DNA of 64,000 bases from Thiohalospira sp051746205 (GCA_051746205.1 JBNJEU010000006.1:1-64000); one strand, 5' to 3'; positions 7,599-16,802 are shown, counted from the first letter of the stretch. The notes: generated by a model not told the origin, from the sequence alone. Program-made: numbers and translations.

Positions 7599-8578
7599 TG
7601 AGTGAATTGATGCTCTGGGAGGCGGTTCAGCGCGCCCATGACGAAGAGATGGCCCATGACCCCATGGTCATCTGCATGGGCGAGGACGTCGGTGTCATGG
7701 GTGGTACCTACAAGGCCACCAAGGGTCTCTACGACAAGTATGGCGCCGACCGGGTGATCGACACCCCGATCTCCGAGAACGGCTTCACTGGTCTCGGTAT
7801 CGGCGCCTCCTTTGTCGGCGTGCGCCCGATCATCGAGCTGATGTCGGTGAACTTCGTCTGGTTGGCCATGGACCAGATCTTCAATTCCGCCGCCAAGGTG
7901 CGCTACATGTCCGGCGGCCAGCTGACCGCGCCGTGCGTGATCCGGTCGCCGGGCGGTGTTGCCCATCAGCTCGCCGGGCAGCATTCGGCGCGCATGGAGA
8001 AGGTCTTCATGGGGATCGCCGGGTTGCGGGTGGTGACACCCTCCAATCCGCGTCAGGCCTATGGTCTGCTGAAGTCGGCGGTGCGCTGCGAGGACCCGGT
8101 CTTCATCAACGAACACGAGCTGATGTACAACCTCAAGGGCGAGGTGCCCGACGAGGAGTTCTTCCACCCGCTGGAGGGGTCCGAGGTGGTGCGCGAGGGG
8201 CGCGACATCACCCTGTTCGGTTACAACATCTCCGTCCACTGGGCGCTGGAGGCCGCCGAGGTGCTTTCCCGCGAGAACGGCATCGAGGCCGAGGTGGTCG
8301 ACCTCTACGCCCTGAATCCGCTGGACCGCGAGGGCATCCGTGATTCCGTCAGCAAGACCCACCGGGCGGTGATCGTCGAGGAGGCCGAGGCCCCGGTGGG
8401 GGTCGGTTCCGAGGTGATGGCGATCATCAACGAGTCCTGCTTCTTCGAGCTCGACGCGCCGCCGGCCCGGGTCTCCGCGGCCAATGTGCCGATCCCGTAC
8501 AACCGGACCCTGGAAAAGGCCGCCCTGCCCGACGCCGCCGAGGTGGTTCGGGCGGTGCGCGCCCAGTTCGGCAAATAG
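7598..8578 (+). CDS. pdhB: Pyruvate dehydrogenase E1 component, beta subunit
   Basis: Beta chain of heterotetrameric pyruvate dehydrogenase, 326 residues. It contains GEDVGVMGGTYKATKGL near residue 28, PISENGFTGLGIGA near 57, the glutamate that activates TPP, and the YMSGGQ strand near 103, all typical of PdhB. The ATG shares its A with the pdhA stop (TAATG), implying coupled translation at equal stoichiometry. The fused E2-E3 gene follows after 78 bases. Confidence 0.95.
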   Translation: MSELMLWEAVQRAHDEEMAHDPMVICMGEDVGVMGGTYKATKGLYDKYGADRVIDTPISENGFTGLGIGASFVGVRPIIELMSVNFVWLAMDQIFNSAAKVRYMSGGQLTAPCVIRSPGGVAHQLAGQHSARMEKVFMGIAGLRVVTPSNPRQAYGLLKSAVRCEDPVFINEHELMYNLKGEVPDEEFFHPLEGSEVVREGRDITLFGYNISVHWALEAAEVLSRENGIEAEVVDLYALNPLDREGIRDSVSKTHRAVIVEEAEAPVGVGSEVMAIINESCFFELDAPPARVSAANVPIPYNRTLEKAALPDAAEVVRAVRAQFGK

Positions 8579-8656
8579 CACGCGCGGCAACCCGCCCCGA
8601 CCGTGTCGGGGCGGTGTGGTTTCCGGCACCCCATAACCATTCGAGCGGACATTCCC

Positions 8657-11600
8657 ATGGCTGAGCCCTATACCGTCAAGATGCCCCAGCTCTCGGACAC
8701 CATGACCGAGGGAACCGTGGTGAGCTGGGAGAAGAACATCGGCGATCGCATCGAACGTGGCGACGTCATCGCCACGGTGGAGACCGACAAGGCGATCATG
8801 GATGTGGAGGTCTTTCGCGAAGGCTACCTCTCCGGTCCGCTCGCCCCGGTCGACACCACCATTCCGGTGGGCGAGGCGATGGCCTGGATCGTGGCCTCCG
8901 GCGACGAGGTGCAGGATGCCGAGGGCGCCGCTCCGGCGGGCGGCGACGGGGCCGGAAGCGGCGCGGAGAGCGCGCCGGCCGAGCCCGCCGCGCCTTCGGA
9001 CGCCTCCCACACCATCAAGATGCCGCAGCTCTCGGACACCATGACCGAGGGGACCGTGGTGAGCTGGGAGGTCGGCGTCGGTGAACGCATCGAGCGGGGC
9101 ACCGTGGTCGCGACGGTGGAGACCGACAAGGCGATCATGGACGTGGAGGTCTTCCGCGAGGGTTATCTCTCCGGCCCGCTGGCCCCGGTGGACAGCGTTA
9201 TCCAGGTGGGCGCGCCGATGGCCTATCTGGTGGACAGCGCCGACGCGGTGGTGGACGAGACCGCCGCGCCGGCCAGTGGCGGCGCAAAGGCCGAGGCGGC
9301 CCCCGCCGCCGCGCCGGCGACCACCGGCATGGCGGCGGGCTCCGCTTCCCGGCCGGAACCGGCCGGCGACGTGATCCCGGCCGCGCGCCCGGACAACAAG
9401 CAGGCCTCGCCCTACGCCCGCAAGCTGGCCGCCTCCATGGGCGTGAACCTGAACACCCTCAAGGGTTCCGGTCCCGACGGCGTGATCACCGCCGATGACG
9501 TGCGCAGCGCCCAGCCCGTGGAGCGGCCCACCTCGGTGGCCGACCAGGTCCCGGCCCACACCATGCCGGAGATCCAGGTGCCCGGCGAAGGGCGCGCCAT
9601 GAATGCCATGGAGAAGGCGGTCAGCCACTCCATGACCGCCTCGCTGACCATGCCGACCTTCCACGTCACGGTGCGGGCAAAGCCCGGCGCCCTGATCAAG
9701 GCGGCCAAGGCCCACGGCGTCTCGGTGACCGTGGCCATCGCCAAGGCGTGCGCCCTGGCGATGAAGGACTTCCCGACCATGAACTGGGCCTACCAGCCGG
9801 TGGACAAGCTGGTGGAGCGCGAGCAGATCGACATCGGCATGGCCGTGACCGCCGATGGTGGCGGGCTGGTGGTGCCGGTGCTGCGCGGCTGCGAGAGCCG
9901 CCCCCTGGATGAACTCAACGAGTCCTGGGGCGATCTGGTCGGGCGGGCGCGCAAGCGCCGCCTGGCCCCGGAGGAGTACGCCAATCCGACCTTCATGGTC
10001 TCGAACATGGGCATGATGGGGGTGGAATCGTTCGACGCCATCCCGACCCCCGGCACGGCGGCCATCCTGGCCATCGCCGCGGCCACCGAGGACGGCATGC
10101 CGCTGACCATCACCGCCGACCACCGCGTGGTCAACGGCGCCGATGTCGCCGGCTATCTCAACGCCCTCAAGGAGGCAGTGGAGAATCCCGAGACGTGGAT
10201 GGGTCCGAGCGGCCCCGCCATCCCCGAGGGTGAATGGGACTACGACGTCGTGGTCATCGGCGGTGGGCCGGGTGGCGAGGACTGCGCCCGCGACCTGGCC
10301 GGCCACGGTCTCCGGGTCGCCATGGTCAACGATGCCCCGTACCCCGGCGGCGAGTGCCTCTGGCGGGGCTGCATCCCGTCCAAGGCGTGGCGCGCCGCGG
10401 CCGACCGCATCCGCGATCGCGGCCACGACGAACTCCTCGGCGTGACCGGAACCACCGGCGCCGAACTGGACTGGTCGAAGCTTGAATCCCATCGGCGCCA
10501 GGTCCTGGAGACCCGGGGCGGCATGGCGCTGAACACCGACAAGGGCGTGAAGATCGACGTCATCCAGGGCTTCGCCAGCTTCGAGAGCGACCACCGGATC
10601 TACATCGACACCTCCGGCAACAGCGACGACCCGCATCGGCGCGCGCCCCGGGGTGACGCCTCCGACGGCCGCCACGCGACCTTCGGCGCGGCGGTGATCG
10701 CCACCGGGGCGCCGCCCTTCGTGCCGCCCATCCCGGGGGCCGAGGAGGGTCTGGCATCGGGTGGCGTGTTGACCTCCGACACCGTCTGGAACCTGGAGCA
10801 GCCGCCGCAGCGTCTCGGCGTCATCGGCGGCGGCGCCATCGGCATGGAAATGGCGCAGATCTTCGCCGATTTCGGCGCCGAGGTGACCCTGCTCGAGGGC
10901 CAGGAGCGTGTCCTCGCCGAGGTCGAGACCGAGGTGGCGAAGCAGCTGACCGCCGCGCTGGAACAGGAACCGAATTTAACCCTGGTGACCTCGGCGAAGG
11001 CCGGCCGGATCAGTGGCAAGCCGGGCGACATGACCCTGGAGTACACCGACGGCGAGGGCGGCGAGCAGGCGCTGGCCTGCGACTACGTCATCATGGCCAC
11101 CGGCAAGCGCCCGGTTCTGGAACCGCTGGCCCTGGAGGCCGCCGGGGTCGAGGTGGCCGACGGCGTGATCCGCGCCGACGCCCGTTGCCGGACCAGCGTG
11201 CCTCACATCTTCGGAGTCGGCGACGTCATCGGGGGGCTGATGCTGGCACACACCGCCGGCCAGCAGGGCCGGGTGGCCGCCGCCACCCTGCTCGGCGAGG
11301 ACATGCGCTACGATCAGGCCATGGATTCCGGGGTGATCTTCACCCGACCCCAGGCCGGCTTCGTCGGCCTCTCCAGCGAGCAGGCCAAGGCGGCCGGCAT
11401 CGACGCCGTGGAGGTGAAGACGCCGATCAACATCGACGCCAAGGCGATGATCACCGGCGAGGATGTCGGCCTGCTGAAGCTGGTGGTGGACAAGGCCAGC
11501 CACCGGGTCATCGGGGTCCATTTCCTGGCGGACCATACCGACACCCTCATCGGTGAGGCGGTGATGATGGTCTCCGGACGCATGACCCTGGAGCAGGTGG

Positions 11601-11704
11601 CCGGGGCCATCCATCCCCACCCGACCCAGACGGAACTCTTCGGCGAGCTGGCGCGGCGCCTGCTTTCGCGCCTGCGGCGCTCGAAGAAGAAGAAGAAGGC
11701 GTGA
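8657..11704 (+). CDS. Fused dihydrolipoamide acetyltransferase (E2) - dihydrolipoamide dehydrogenase (E3)
   Basis: One 1015-residue chain carries two enzymes of the pyruvate dehydrogenase complex. Two biotinyl/lipoyl domains come first (about 4-80 and 118-192), with lipoylated lysines expected at Lys45 and Lys158 in ETDKAIMDVEV. Ala/Pro-rich linkers lead to a peripheral-subunit-binding domain (about 249-286, SPYARKLAASMGV) and the acetyltransferase core (about 310-515). The core motif reads DHRVVNG, with Asn493 where most E2 proteins have Asp. After a 12-residue linker the E3 part begins at about 528 with DVVVIGGGPGGEDCA, has the redox pair Cys567/Cys572 in CLWRGCIPSK, a second Rossmann motif GVIGGGAIGME and the active-site HPHPTQTE near the end. 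The tail is lysine-rich. The ATG at 8657 fits the lipoyl domain start. No stop or frameshift separates the halves. E2 and E3 are usually separate genes. Confidence 0.93.
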   Translation: MAEPYTVKMPQLSDTMTEGTVVSWEKNIGDRIERGDVIATVETDKAIMDVEVFREGYLSGPLAPVDTTIPVGEAMAWIVASGDEVQDAEGAAPAGGDGAGSGAESAPAEPAAPSDASHTIKMPQLSDTMTEGTVVSWEVGVGERIERGTVVATVETDKAIMDVEVFREGYLSGPLAPVDSVIQVGAPMAYLVDSADAVVDETAAPASGGAKAEAAPAAAPATTGMAAGSASRPEPAGDVIPAARPDNKQASPYARKLAASMGVNLNTLKGSGPDGVITADDVRSAQPVERPTSVADQVPAHTMPEIQVPGEGRAMNAMEKAVSHSMTASLTMPTFHVTVRAKPGALIKAAKAHGVSVTVAIAKACALAMKDFPTMNWAYQPVDKLVEREQIDIGMAVTADGGGLVVPVLRGCESRPLDELNESWGDLVGRARKRRLAPEEYANPTFMVSNMGMMGVESFDAIPTPGTAAILAIAAATEDGMPLTITADHRVVNGADVAGYLNALKEAVENPETWMGPSGPAIPEGEWDYDVVVIGGGPGGEDCARDLAGHGLRVAMVNDAPYPGGECLWRGCIPSKAWRAAADRIRDRGHDELLGVTGTTGAELDWSKLESHRRQVLETRGGMALNTDKGVKIDVIQGFASFESDHRIYIDTSGNSDDPHRRAPRGDASDGRHATFGAAVIATGAPPFVPPIPGAEEGLASGGVLTSDTVWNLEQPPQRLGVIGGGAIGMEMAQIFADFGAEVTLLEGQERVLAEVETEVAKQLTAALEQEPNLTLVTSAKAGRISGKPGDMTLEYTDGEGGEQALACDYVIMATGKRPVLEPLALEAAGVEVADGVIRADARCRTSVPHIFGVGDVIGGLMLAHTAGQQGRVAAATLLGEDMRYDQAMDSGVIFTRPQAGFVGLSSEQAKAAGIDAVEVKTPINIDAKAMITGEDVGLLKLVVDKASHRVIGVHFLADHTDTLIGEAVMMVSGRMTLEQVAGAIHPHPTQTELFGELARRLLSRLRRSKKKKKA

Positions 11705-11735
11705 CCGGAGCTCAAGTACCAGCCGCCATGGTCGC

Positions 11736-11741
11736 TATAGT
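11736..11741 (+). promoter_or_regulatory. Possible -10 element of motY
   Basis: TATAGT lies 36 bases before the motY ATG, in a 73-base gap after the E2-E3 stop. No clear -35 hexamer is present. The hexamer stands out in GC-rich surroundings. Confidence 0.4.
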
Positions 11742-11777
11742 ACGGTAGAGAGACCGGAACGGGGACGACGGACCACG

Positions 11778-12668
11778 ATGAAAACGCTCGGATTGACTGC
11801 TCTGGTACTGATGCTGCTCCCGGCGGCCGCTCTGGCGGATGGCAGCTGGAGCTACAGCCACTCCCCGCATGACGATGCGCGCTGGCACGTCGGCGGTGAC
11901 CGGCTGGAGTGTCGAATGAGCCAGACCGTCCCGGGCTTCGGTCGTGCCGTCTTCCGCGCCGGAGCCGGTGACCACTACAGCCTGGAATTCCGAGCTCAAC
12001 GAGACCGGGCCAGCCGCCCCTTCTCCGTGCGCCTGACCGCCGAACCCCCTTCCTGGCGCGCCGACAACACCCGGCCGGTGGCACGCAAGCGCGTCCAGCC
12101 GCAGCGTGAGCAGACCGTCATCGCCTTCGAGGGTCAGCCAGCCCTGCGCACCCTCTACGAGATGGAACGTGGCATGAATCCCACGCTCACCTTCCTCGAC
12201 TGGGTGGACGGTTCGGAACAGATCAACGTCTCGCTCTCCGCGCGCAGCGCCGGGGAAGCGATCGATGATTTCCAGGCCTGCATGGCCTCGTTGCACCCGG
12301 ACAGCTTCGACGACGTGGCCACCATGCGGGTTGCCTTTGGTCCGATGGACCACCTGCTCGACGATGAGGGTCGCGACCGGCTCGACCGGATGCTCGCCTA
12401 CGCCGAGATCGACCCCACCGTCCAGTTCGCCATCCTCGCCGGCCATACCGACGACCAGGGCCCGGTGGAACTCAACGAGGAACTGGCCCAGATGCGGGTC
12501 GATGCGGTGCGCTCCCACCTGGTCGAGGGCGGCTTTCCCGAGGATCGCATCGTCGAACTCGCCTGGGGCTCCGAGCGCCCCGCCGCCGATAACGATTCCC
12601 CTGAAGGGCGGGCCGAGAATCGCCGCGTCGAGGTGGAACTGCGTCGCGGCGATAATCCGCCCCGCTGA
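11778..12668 (+). CDS. motY: MotY-like flagellar/OmpA-domain protein
   Basis: Secreted 296-residue protein with a signal peptide (MKTLGLTALVLMLLPAAALA). The N-terminal domain carries LECRMSQTVPGFGRAVF, the signature of MotY, a T-ring component that anchors the stator of Na+- or H+-driven flagellar motors to the basal body. The C-terminal third is an OmpA-like peptidoglycan-binding domain (AGHTDDQGP near residue 220, NRRVEVEL near 282). Length equals that of Vibrio MotY (about 293). No other flagellar gene is in the window; orphan motY genes are common in Gammaproteobacteria. Confidence 0.82.
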   Translation: MKTLGLTALVLMLLPAAALADGSWSYSHSPHDDARWHVGGDRLECRMSQTVPGFGRAVFRAGAGDHYSLEFRAQRDRASRPFSVRLTAEPPSWRADNTRPVARKRVQPQREQTVIAFEGQPALRTLYEMERGMNPTLTFLDWVDGSEQINVSLSARSAGEAIDDFQACMASLHPDSFDDVATMRVAFGPMDHLLDDEGRDRLDRMLAYAEIDPTVQFAILAGHTDDQGPVELNEELAQMRVDAVRSHLVEGGFPEDRIVELAWGSERPAADNDSPEGRAENRRVEVELRRGDNPPR

Positions 12669-12677
12669 CACAGGAAA

Positions 12678-12699
12678 CGGGGCCGGACTACTGGCCCCG
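12678..12699 (+). terminator. Terminator-like hairpin after motY
   Basis: CGGGGCC and GGCCCCG pair around an eight-base loop, starting ten bases after the motY stop. No T run follows, so it may end transcription only weakly. A TAGAAT hexamer for argG lies just beyond it. Confidence 0.4.
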
Positions 12700-12715
12700 G
12701 CATCCCGGACCCGAG

Positions 12716-12721
12716 TAGAAT
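12716..12721 (+). promoter_or_regulatory. Possible -10 element of argG
   Basis: TAGAAT followed by GGC, 41 bases before the argG ATG. The same TAGAATGGC pattern occurs before gshA and, on the minus strand, before pyrE. No convincing -35 hexamer is present. Confidence 0.45.
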
Positions 12722-12762
12722 GGCCCCTTTTCGAAGACCCGAACCCCAGGGAGCCGTTTACC

Positions 12763-13980
12763 ATGCGTTCCGATTCCGCACCCCGCAAGGTCGTCCTCGC
12801 CTATTCCGGCGGACTGGACACCTCCATCATCCTCAAGTGGCTGCAGGACGAATACGGCTGCGAGGTCGTGACCTTCACCGCCGACATCGGTCAGGGCGAG
12901 GAGGTCGAACCGGCTCGTGCCAAGGCGGAGGCCCTGGGCGTGAAGGAGATCTATGTCGAGGACCTGCGCGACGAATTCGCCCGCGACTACGTCTTTCCGA
13001 TGTTCCGTGCGAATACCGTGTACGAGGGCGAGTATCTGCTCGGGACCTCCATCGCCCGGCCGCTCATCGCCCGCCGCCTGGTGGAGATCGCCCACGAGAC
13101 CGGCGCCGACGCCATTGCCCACGGGGCGACCGGCAAGGGTAACGACCAGGTGCGCTTCGAACTCGGCGCCTACGCCCTGAACCCGGACATCCGCGTCATC
13201 GCCCCATGGCGGGAGTGGGAACTGAATTCGCGGGAGAAATTGCTGGCCTATGCCGAGGAACACGGCATCCCGGTGGAGCGCCACGGCAGGAAGTCGCCCT
13301 ATTCCATGGATGCCAACCTGCTGCACATCTCCTACGAGGGGGGCATCCTCGAGGACCCGTGGTCCGAGCCCGAGGAGGACATGTGGCGCTGGACCGTGGC
13401 CCCCGAAAAAGCCCCGGATACCCCCACCTACATCGAGATCGCCTTTCTACAGGGGGATCCGTTTGCCGTGGACGGGACCGCGATGGAACCGGCTGCCCTC
13501 ATGGAACACCTCAATCGGGTCGCCGGAGCCCACGGCATCGGCCGCGACGATCTGGTGGAGAATCGCTACGTCGGCATGAAGTCCCGGGGCTGCTATGAGA
13601 CCCCGGCTGGCCATGTGTTGCTGAAGGCGCGGCGCGCCATGGAGTCCCTGACCCTGGATCGCGAAGTCGCCCACCTCAAGGACGAGATCATGCCGCGCTA
13701 TGCCAGCGTGATCTACAACGGTTACTGGTGGTCGCCGGAGCGGCGGGTCATGCAGGCGCTCATCGACGAATCCCAGGAGCCGGTGAACGGTACGGTGCGA
13801 CTGAAGCTCTACAAGGGCCGGATCAGCGTGGTCGGTCGGGCGTCGAAGAGCGACAGCCTCTTCGACGCGGCAGTGGCGACCTTCGAGGACGACGAGGGCG
13901 CCTATGACCAGAAGGACGCTGAAGGCTTCATTCGCCTCAATGCGCTGCGCCTGCGCACTGCCGCCCGCCGGGGACGCTGA
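12763..13980 (+). CDS. argG: Argininosuccinate synthase
   Basis: Cytoplasmic ligase joining citrulline and aspartate with ATP cleavage, the penultimate step of arginine synthesis. The 405-residue protein begins with the ATP-pyrophosphatase loop VLAYSGGLDTSIIL near residue 11 and has AHGATGKGNDQVRFE near 115 and SPYSMDANLLHIS near 180, all family signatures. The ATG at 12763 sits behind CAGGGAG; a much longer in-frame extension overlaps motY and is not coding. It is followed after 11 bases by a histidine kinase gene, which may share its transcript. ArgH is not in the window. Confidence 0.96.
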   Translation: MRSDSAPRKVVLAYSGGLDTSIILKWLQDEYGCEVVTFTADIGQGEEVEPARAKAEALGVKEIYVEDLRDEFARDYVFPMFRANTVYEGEYLLGTSIARPLIARRLVEIAHETGADAIAHGATGKGNDQVRFELGAYALNPDIRVIAPWREWELNSREKLLAYAEEHGIPVERHGRKSPYSMDANLLHISYEGGILEDPWSEPEEDMWRWTVAPEKAPDTPTYIEIAFLQGDPFAVDGTAMEPAALMEHLNRVAGAHGIGRDDLVENRYVGMKSRGCYETPAGHVLLKARRAMESLTLDREVAHLKDEIMPRYASVIYNGYWWSPERRVMQALIDESQEPVNGTVRLKLYKGRISVVGRASKSDSLFDAAVATFEDDEGAYDQKDAEGFIRLNALRLRTAARRGR

Positions 13981-13991
13981 GCCTGAGCACC

Positions 13992-15143
13992 ATGGTGGAC
14001 GACGTCGCCCGGCTCCGGAATGAACTCCGGCGCGAGGTGGATCGGCGCCGGGCGGCCGAGACACGGCTGGCCGAGAGCGAGGAGTGGCTGCGGCTCATCC
14101 TGGGTAATCTGCCCATCATCGTCTTCACTCTGGACCGCTCGGGTCGGGTCAGTCTGCTGGAGGGGCGCGGCACCGACCACCTCTGGTGCGTTCCCGACGA
14201 CTGCATCGGTCAGCCGGTCGAGGCGGTCTTTACCACGGAACCCGGTTTCCGGGAGGCAGTGGAGCGCGTTCTGAATGGTGAAGCCAGCCGTGTCGAGACC
14301 TACTGCAGCGAACGGCGTTTCGAGATCCACCAGCAGCCGCTGTTCGCCGGGCGGGACGAGGTCGACGGCGCCGTGGGGGTGGCCATCGACATCAGCGAGC
14401 GGGCGCAGGTGGACCAGCTCAAGCGCGAGTTCATCTCGTCGGTCACGCACGAACTGCGGACCCCACTGACCTCCATCATCGGGGCTCTCGGCCTGCTTAC
14501 CGGCGGCGCCATGGGCGAATTGCCGGACGGTGCCCAGCGCATGCTCGGCATTGCCCGGAACAACAGTGAACGGCTGTTGCGCCTGATCAACGACATTCTC
14601 GATCTGGACAAGGTAGACGCCGGGCGCCTGGTCTTCCACTTCCGCGCCACGCCTCTGGACCACCTGCTGGAGCAGGCGGTGGAGTCCCATGGTCCGTACG
14701 CCGCCGAATACGGCGTCGATCTGGAGCTGGAGAACCAGTGCGGGATGTGTTGCATCCTTGGTGATGCCGACCGGTTGCTGCAGGTCTTCGCCAACCTCCT
14801 GTCCAATGCCGTGAAACATACCCCGGAGGGAGACCGCGTGCGGGTCCTGGCTCGCCTGGAAGGCGAGCGGGTCATCGTCGAGGTCGTCGACCAGGGGCCG
14901 GGAGTCCCGGAGGCGGCACGCGACCATCTGTTCGAACGCTTCACACCGGTCGCTGCCACCGGCCGGGGCGGTGGCTCCGGGCTGGGGCTTTCCATCGCCC
15001 GGGCCGTGGTTGAACGCCATGGGGGTCATCTGGATTTCCGTAATCGCGAGGAGGGCGGCGCCATCTTCTACTTCGATCTGCCGCGCAGCGACTGTGACAC
15101 CGTGTCGTTCAGCAGCAGCTCCGCTGACGAAAGGGCCGGATAA
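13992..15143 (+). CDS. PAS-domain sensor histidine kinase, soluble
   Basis: A 383-residue two-component kinase. An N-terminal coiled coil (about 5-30) leads into a PAS domain (about 32-135), then the dimerisation/phosphoacceptor helix with His in SVTHELRTPLTSI near residue 154, and an ATPase domain with N box (NLLSNAVKHTPEG), G1 (DQGPGVPE) and G2 (GGGSGLGLSIA). All catalytic boxes are intact. No membrane segment is predicted, so it probably senses a cytoplasmic signal. No response-regulator gene lies nearby, so it is an orphan. It follows argG by 11 bases and precedes gshA, whose own -10 lies beyond this stop. The signal and target are unknown. Confidence 0.88.
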   Translation: MVDDVARLRNELRREVDRRRAAETRLAESEEWLRLILGNLPIIVFTLDRSGRVSLLEGRGTDHLWCVPDDCIGQPVEAVFTTEPGFREAVERVLNGEASRVETYCSERRFEIHQQPLFAGRDEVDGAVGVAIDISERAQVDQLKREFISSVTHELRTPLTSIIGALGLLTGGAMGELPDGAQRMLGIARNNSERLLRLINDILDLDKVDAGRLVFHFRATPLDHLLEQAVESHGPYAAEYGVDLELENQCGMCCILGDADRLLQVFANLLSNAVKHTPEGDRVRVLARLEGERVIVEVVDQGPGVPEAARDHLFERFTPVAATGRGGGSGLGLSIARAVVERHGGHLDFRNREEGGAIFYFDLPRSDCDTVSFSSSSADERAG

Positions 15144-15174
15144 CGGGACGATGCCCCGGAGTGCGGGTTTACGC

Positions 15175-15180
15175 TAGAAT
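15175..15180 (+). promoter_or_regulatory. Possible -10 element of gshA
   Basis: TAGAAT followed by GGC, 50 bases before the proposed TTG start. It resembles the elements before argG and pyrE. No clear -35. Confidence 0.4.
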
Positions 15181-15230
15181 GGCCGTTTCCACGTTCGCCG
15201 TCCATCCGCAGCCGTGAAGGACATTCTGCT

Positions 15231-16802
15231 TTGTCGACACTGCTAGAACAGCGCCTCGAGTATCTCATGGCCAATGGCCCGGAGACCCTGGCGGGGCGCC
15301 GCGTGGGTCTGGAGAAGGAAAGCCTGCGAGTCGATCCACAGGGACAGATCGCTCGGACGCCGCATCCCCGGACGCTCGGCTCCGCGCTGACCCATCCCTG
15401 GATCACCACCGACTATTCCGAGGCGATGATGGAGTTCGTGACCCCGCCGGCGGCGGGTGTGGAGTCATCGCTGGATTTCCTCTGTGACCTGCAGACCTTC
15501 GTCTACGAACACATCGGTGACGAGCGTCTCTGGGCCACCAGCATGCCGTGCGCGCTGGCGGGGCCCGAGTCCATCCCCATCGCCGATTACGGTCCCTCCA
15601 ATCCCGGCATGATGAAGACTGTCTATCGACGCGGGCTGGGCCACCGCTATGGCCGGACCATGCAGATCATTGCCGGGGTCCATTTCAACTTCTCCCTGCC
15701 GGAGGCGTTCTGGCCCATCTATCAGGCACTGGAAGGGGAGCCGGGGAGTCCGCGCGAGTTCCGTGACAATCGTTACTTCGGGATGATCCGCAACCTGCAG
15801 CGGGTGGGCTGGATCATCCCGTATCTCTTCGGCGCCTCGCCGGCGGTCTGCAAATCGTTCCTGGCCGCACGTGGCTCCCGGCTGGAGGAATTCGACGCCT
15901 CCACCGCCTATGAACCGTGGGCGACCTCCCTACGCATGGGCGACATCGGTTATACCAACACCCGTGAGGACCAGACCGGGATCAAGGCGTGTTACGACAA
16001 TCTGGACGCCTATGTCGATAGCCTTCTGGGGGCCACGGAGACGCCGTTCCCCGATTACCAGCGTCAGGGCGTGGTGCGCGAGGGCCGTTACGAACAACTC
16101 AACGCCAACATCCTGCAGATCGAGAACGAGTACTATTCCACCGTGCGGCCGAAGCAGCCCACCGAGGGCATGGAGAAGCCGAGCCTGGCACTGCGGCGGC
16201 GCGGGGTCGCCTATGTGGAACTGCGTTCCCTGGATGTCAACGCCTGGCACCCCCTGGGCGTTGATGCTGGACAGCTGCGCTTCCTGGAGGCGCTGATGCT
16301 CTACTGTCTGTTGCTGGAGAGTCCGCCCATCGGACCGCGCGAGCGACACGACATCGATGGCAATCAGCTGGCCACTGCCCACCGTGGACGCGAGCCCGGA
16401 TTTCGGCTGCGACGTAACGGCGGCATGATCCCGTTGCGTGACTGGGCTGAAGAGATCCTCGACGGGCTGCTCGGGATCGCCGAGTGGCTGGACCAGGGCG
16501 AGATCGGGACCCCCTACGCCGAGGCGGTGCGCGAACAGCGCGCCGCAGTGGCCGATCCCGAACGGACCCCGTCGGCCCGAATGCTGGCGGAGATGCGTGA
16601 GCACGGCGAGGGTTTTTTCGAGTTCGCCCGACGCCAGTCCGAGACGTTCCGCGATTACTACAGGGATCGGACCCTCGGGGCCGAACGGCGCGCCCTGTTC
16701 GAGGCCGAGGCCCGTCGCTCACTTGAGGCGCAGAACGCCCTGGAGGCGGAGCCCGGGGCCGATTTTGGCGATTTTCTGGCGGCTTACTTCGCCGGAGGGT
16801 AG
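15231..16802 (+). CDS. gshA: Glutamate-cysteine ligase
   Basis: ATP-dependent enzyme forming gamma-glutamylcysteine, the first step of glutathione synthesis. The 523-residue sequence matches the E. coli type (518): RVGLEKESLRV near residue 24, the acidic metal site in TDYSEAMMEFVTP near 63, GVHFNFSLPE near 148, and ENEYYSTVRPK near 300. The start is a TTG at 15231 with AAGGA nine bases before it; ATG at 15267 is an alternative but would remove the conserved first helix. GshB is not in the window. Confidence 0.94.
   Translation: MSTLLEQRLEYLMANGPETLAGRRVGLEKESLRVDPQGQIARTPHPRTLGSALTHPWITTDYSEAMMEFVTPPAAGVESSLDFLCDLQTFVYEHIGDERLWATSMPCALAGPESIPIADYGPSNPGMMKTVYRRGLGHRYGRTMQIIAGVHFNFSLPEAFWPIYQALEGEPGSPREFRDNRYFGMIRNLQRVGWIIPYLFGASPAVCKSFLAARGSRLEEFDASTAYEPWATSLRMGDIGYTNTREDQTGIKACYDNLDAYVDSLLGATETPFPDYQRQGVVREGRYEQLNANILQIENEYYSTVRPKQPTEGMEKPSLALRRRGVAYVELRSLDVNAWHPLGVDAGQLRFLEALMLYCLLLESPPIGPRERHDIDGNQLATAHRGREPGFRLRRNGGMIPLRDWAEEILDGLLGIAEWLDQGEIGTPYAEAVREQRAAVADPERTPSARMLAEMREHGEGFFEFARRQSETFRDYYRDRTLGAERRALFEAEARRSLEAQNALEAEPGADFGDFLAAYFAGG

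Noticed and set aside
7565..10675. A 1036-codon open frame on the minus strand opposite pdhB and the E2-E3 gene
   Set aside because: It is a GC-driven shadow: low-complexity His/Gly/Arg-rich translation, no homology recognised, and the plus-strand genes are complete enzymes.
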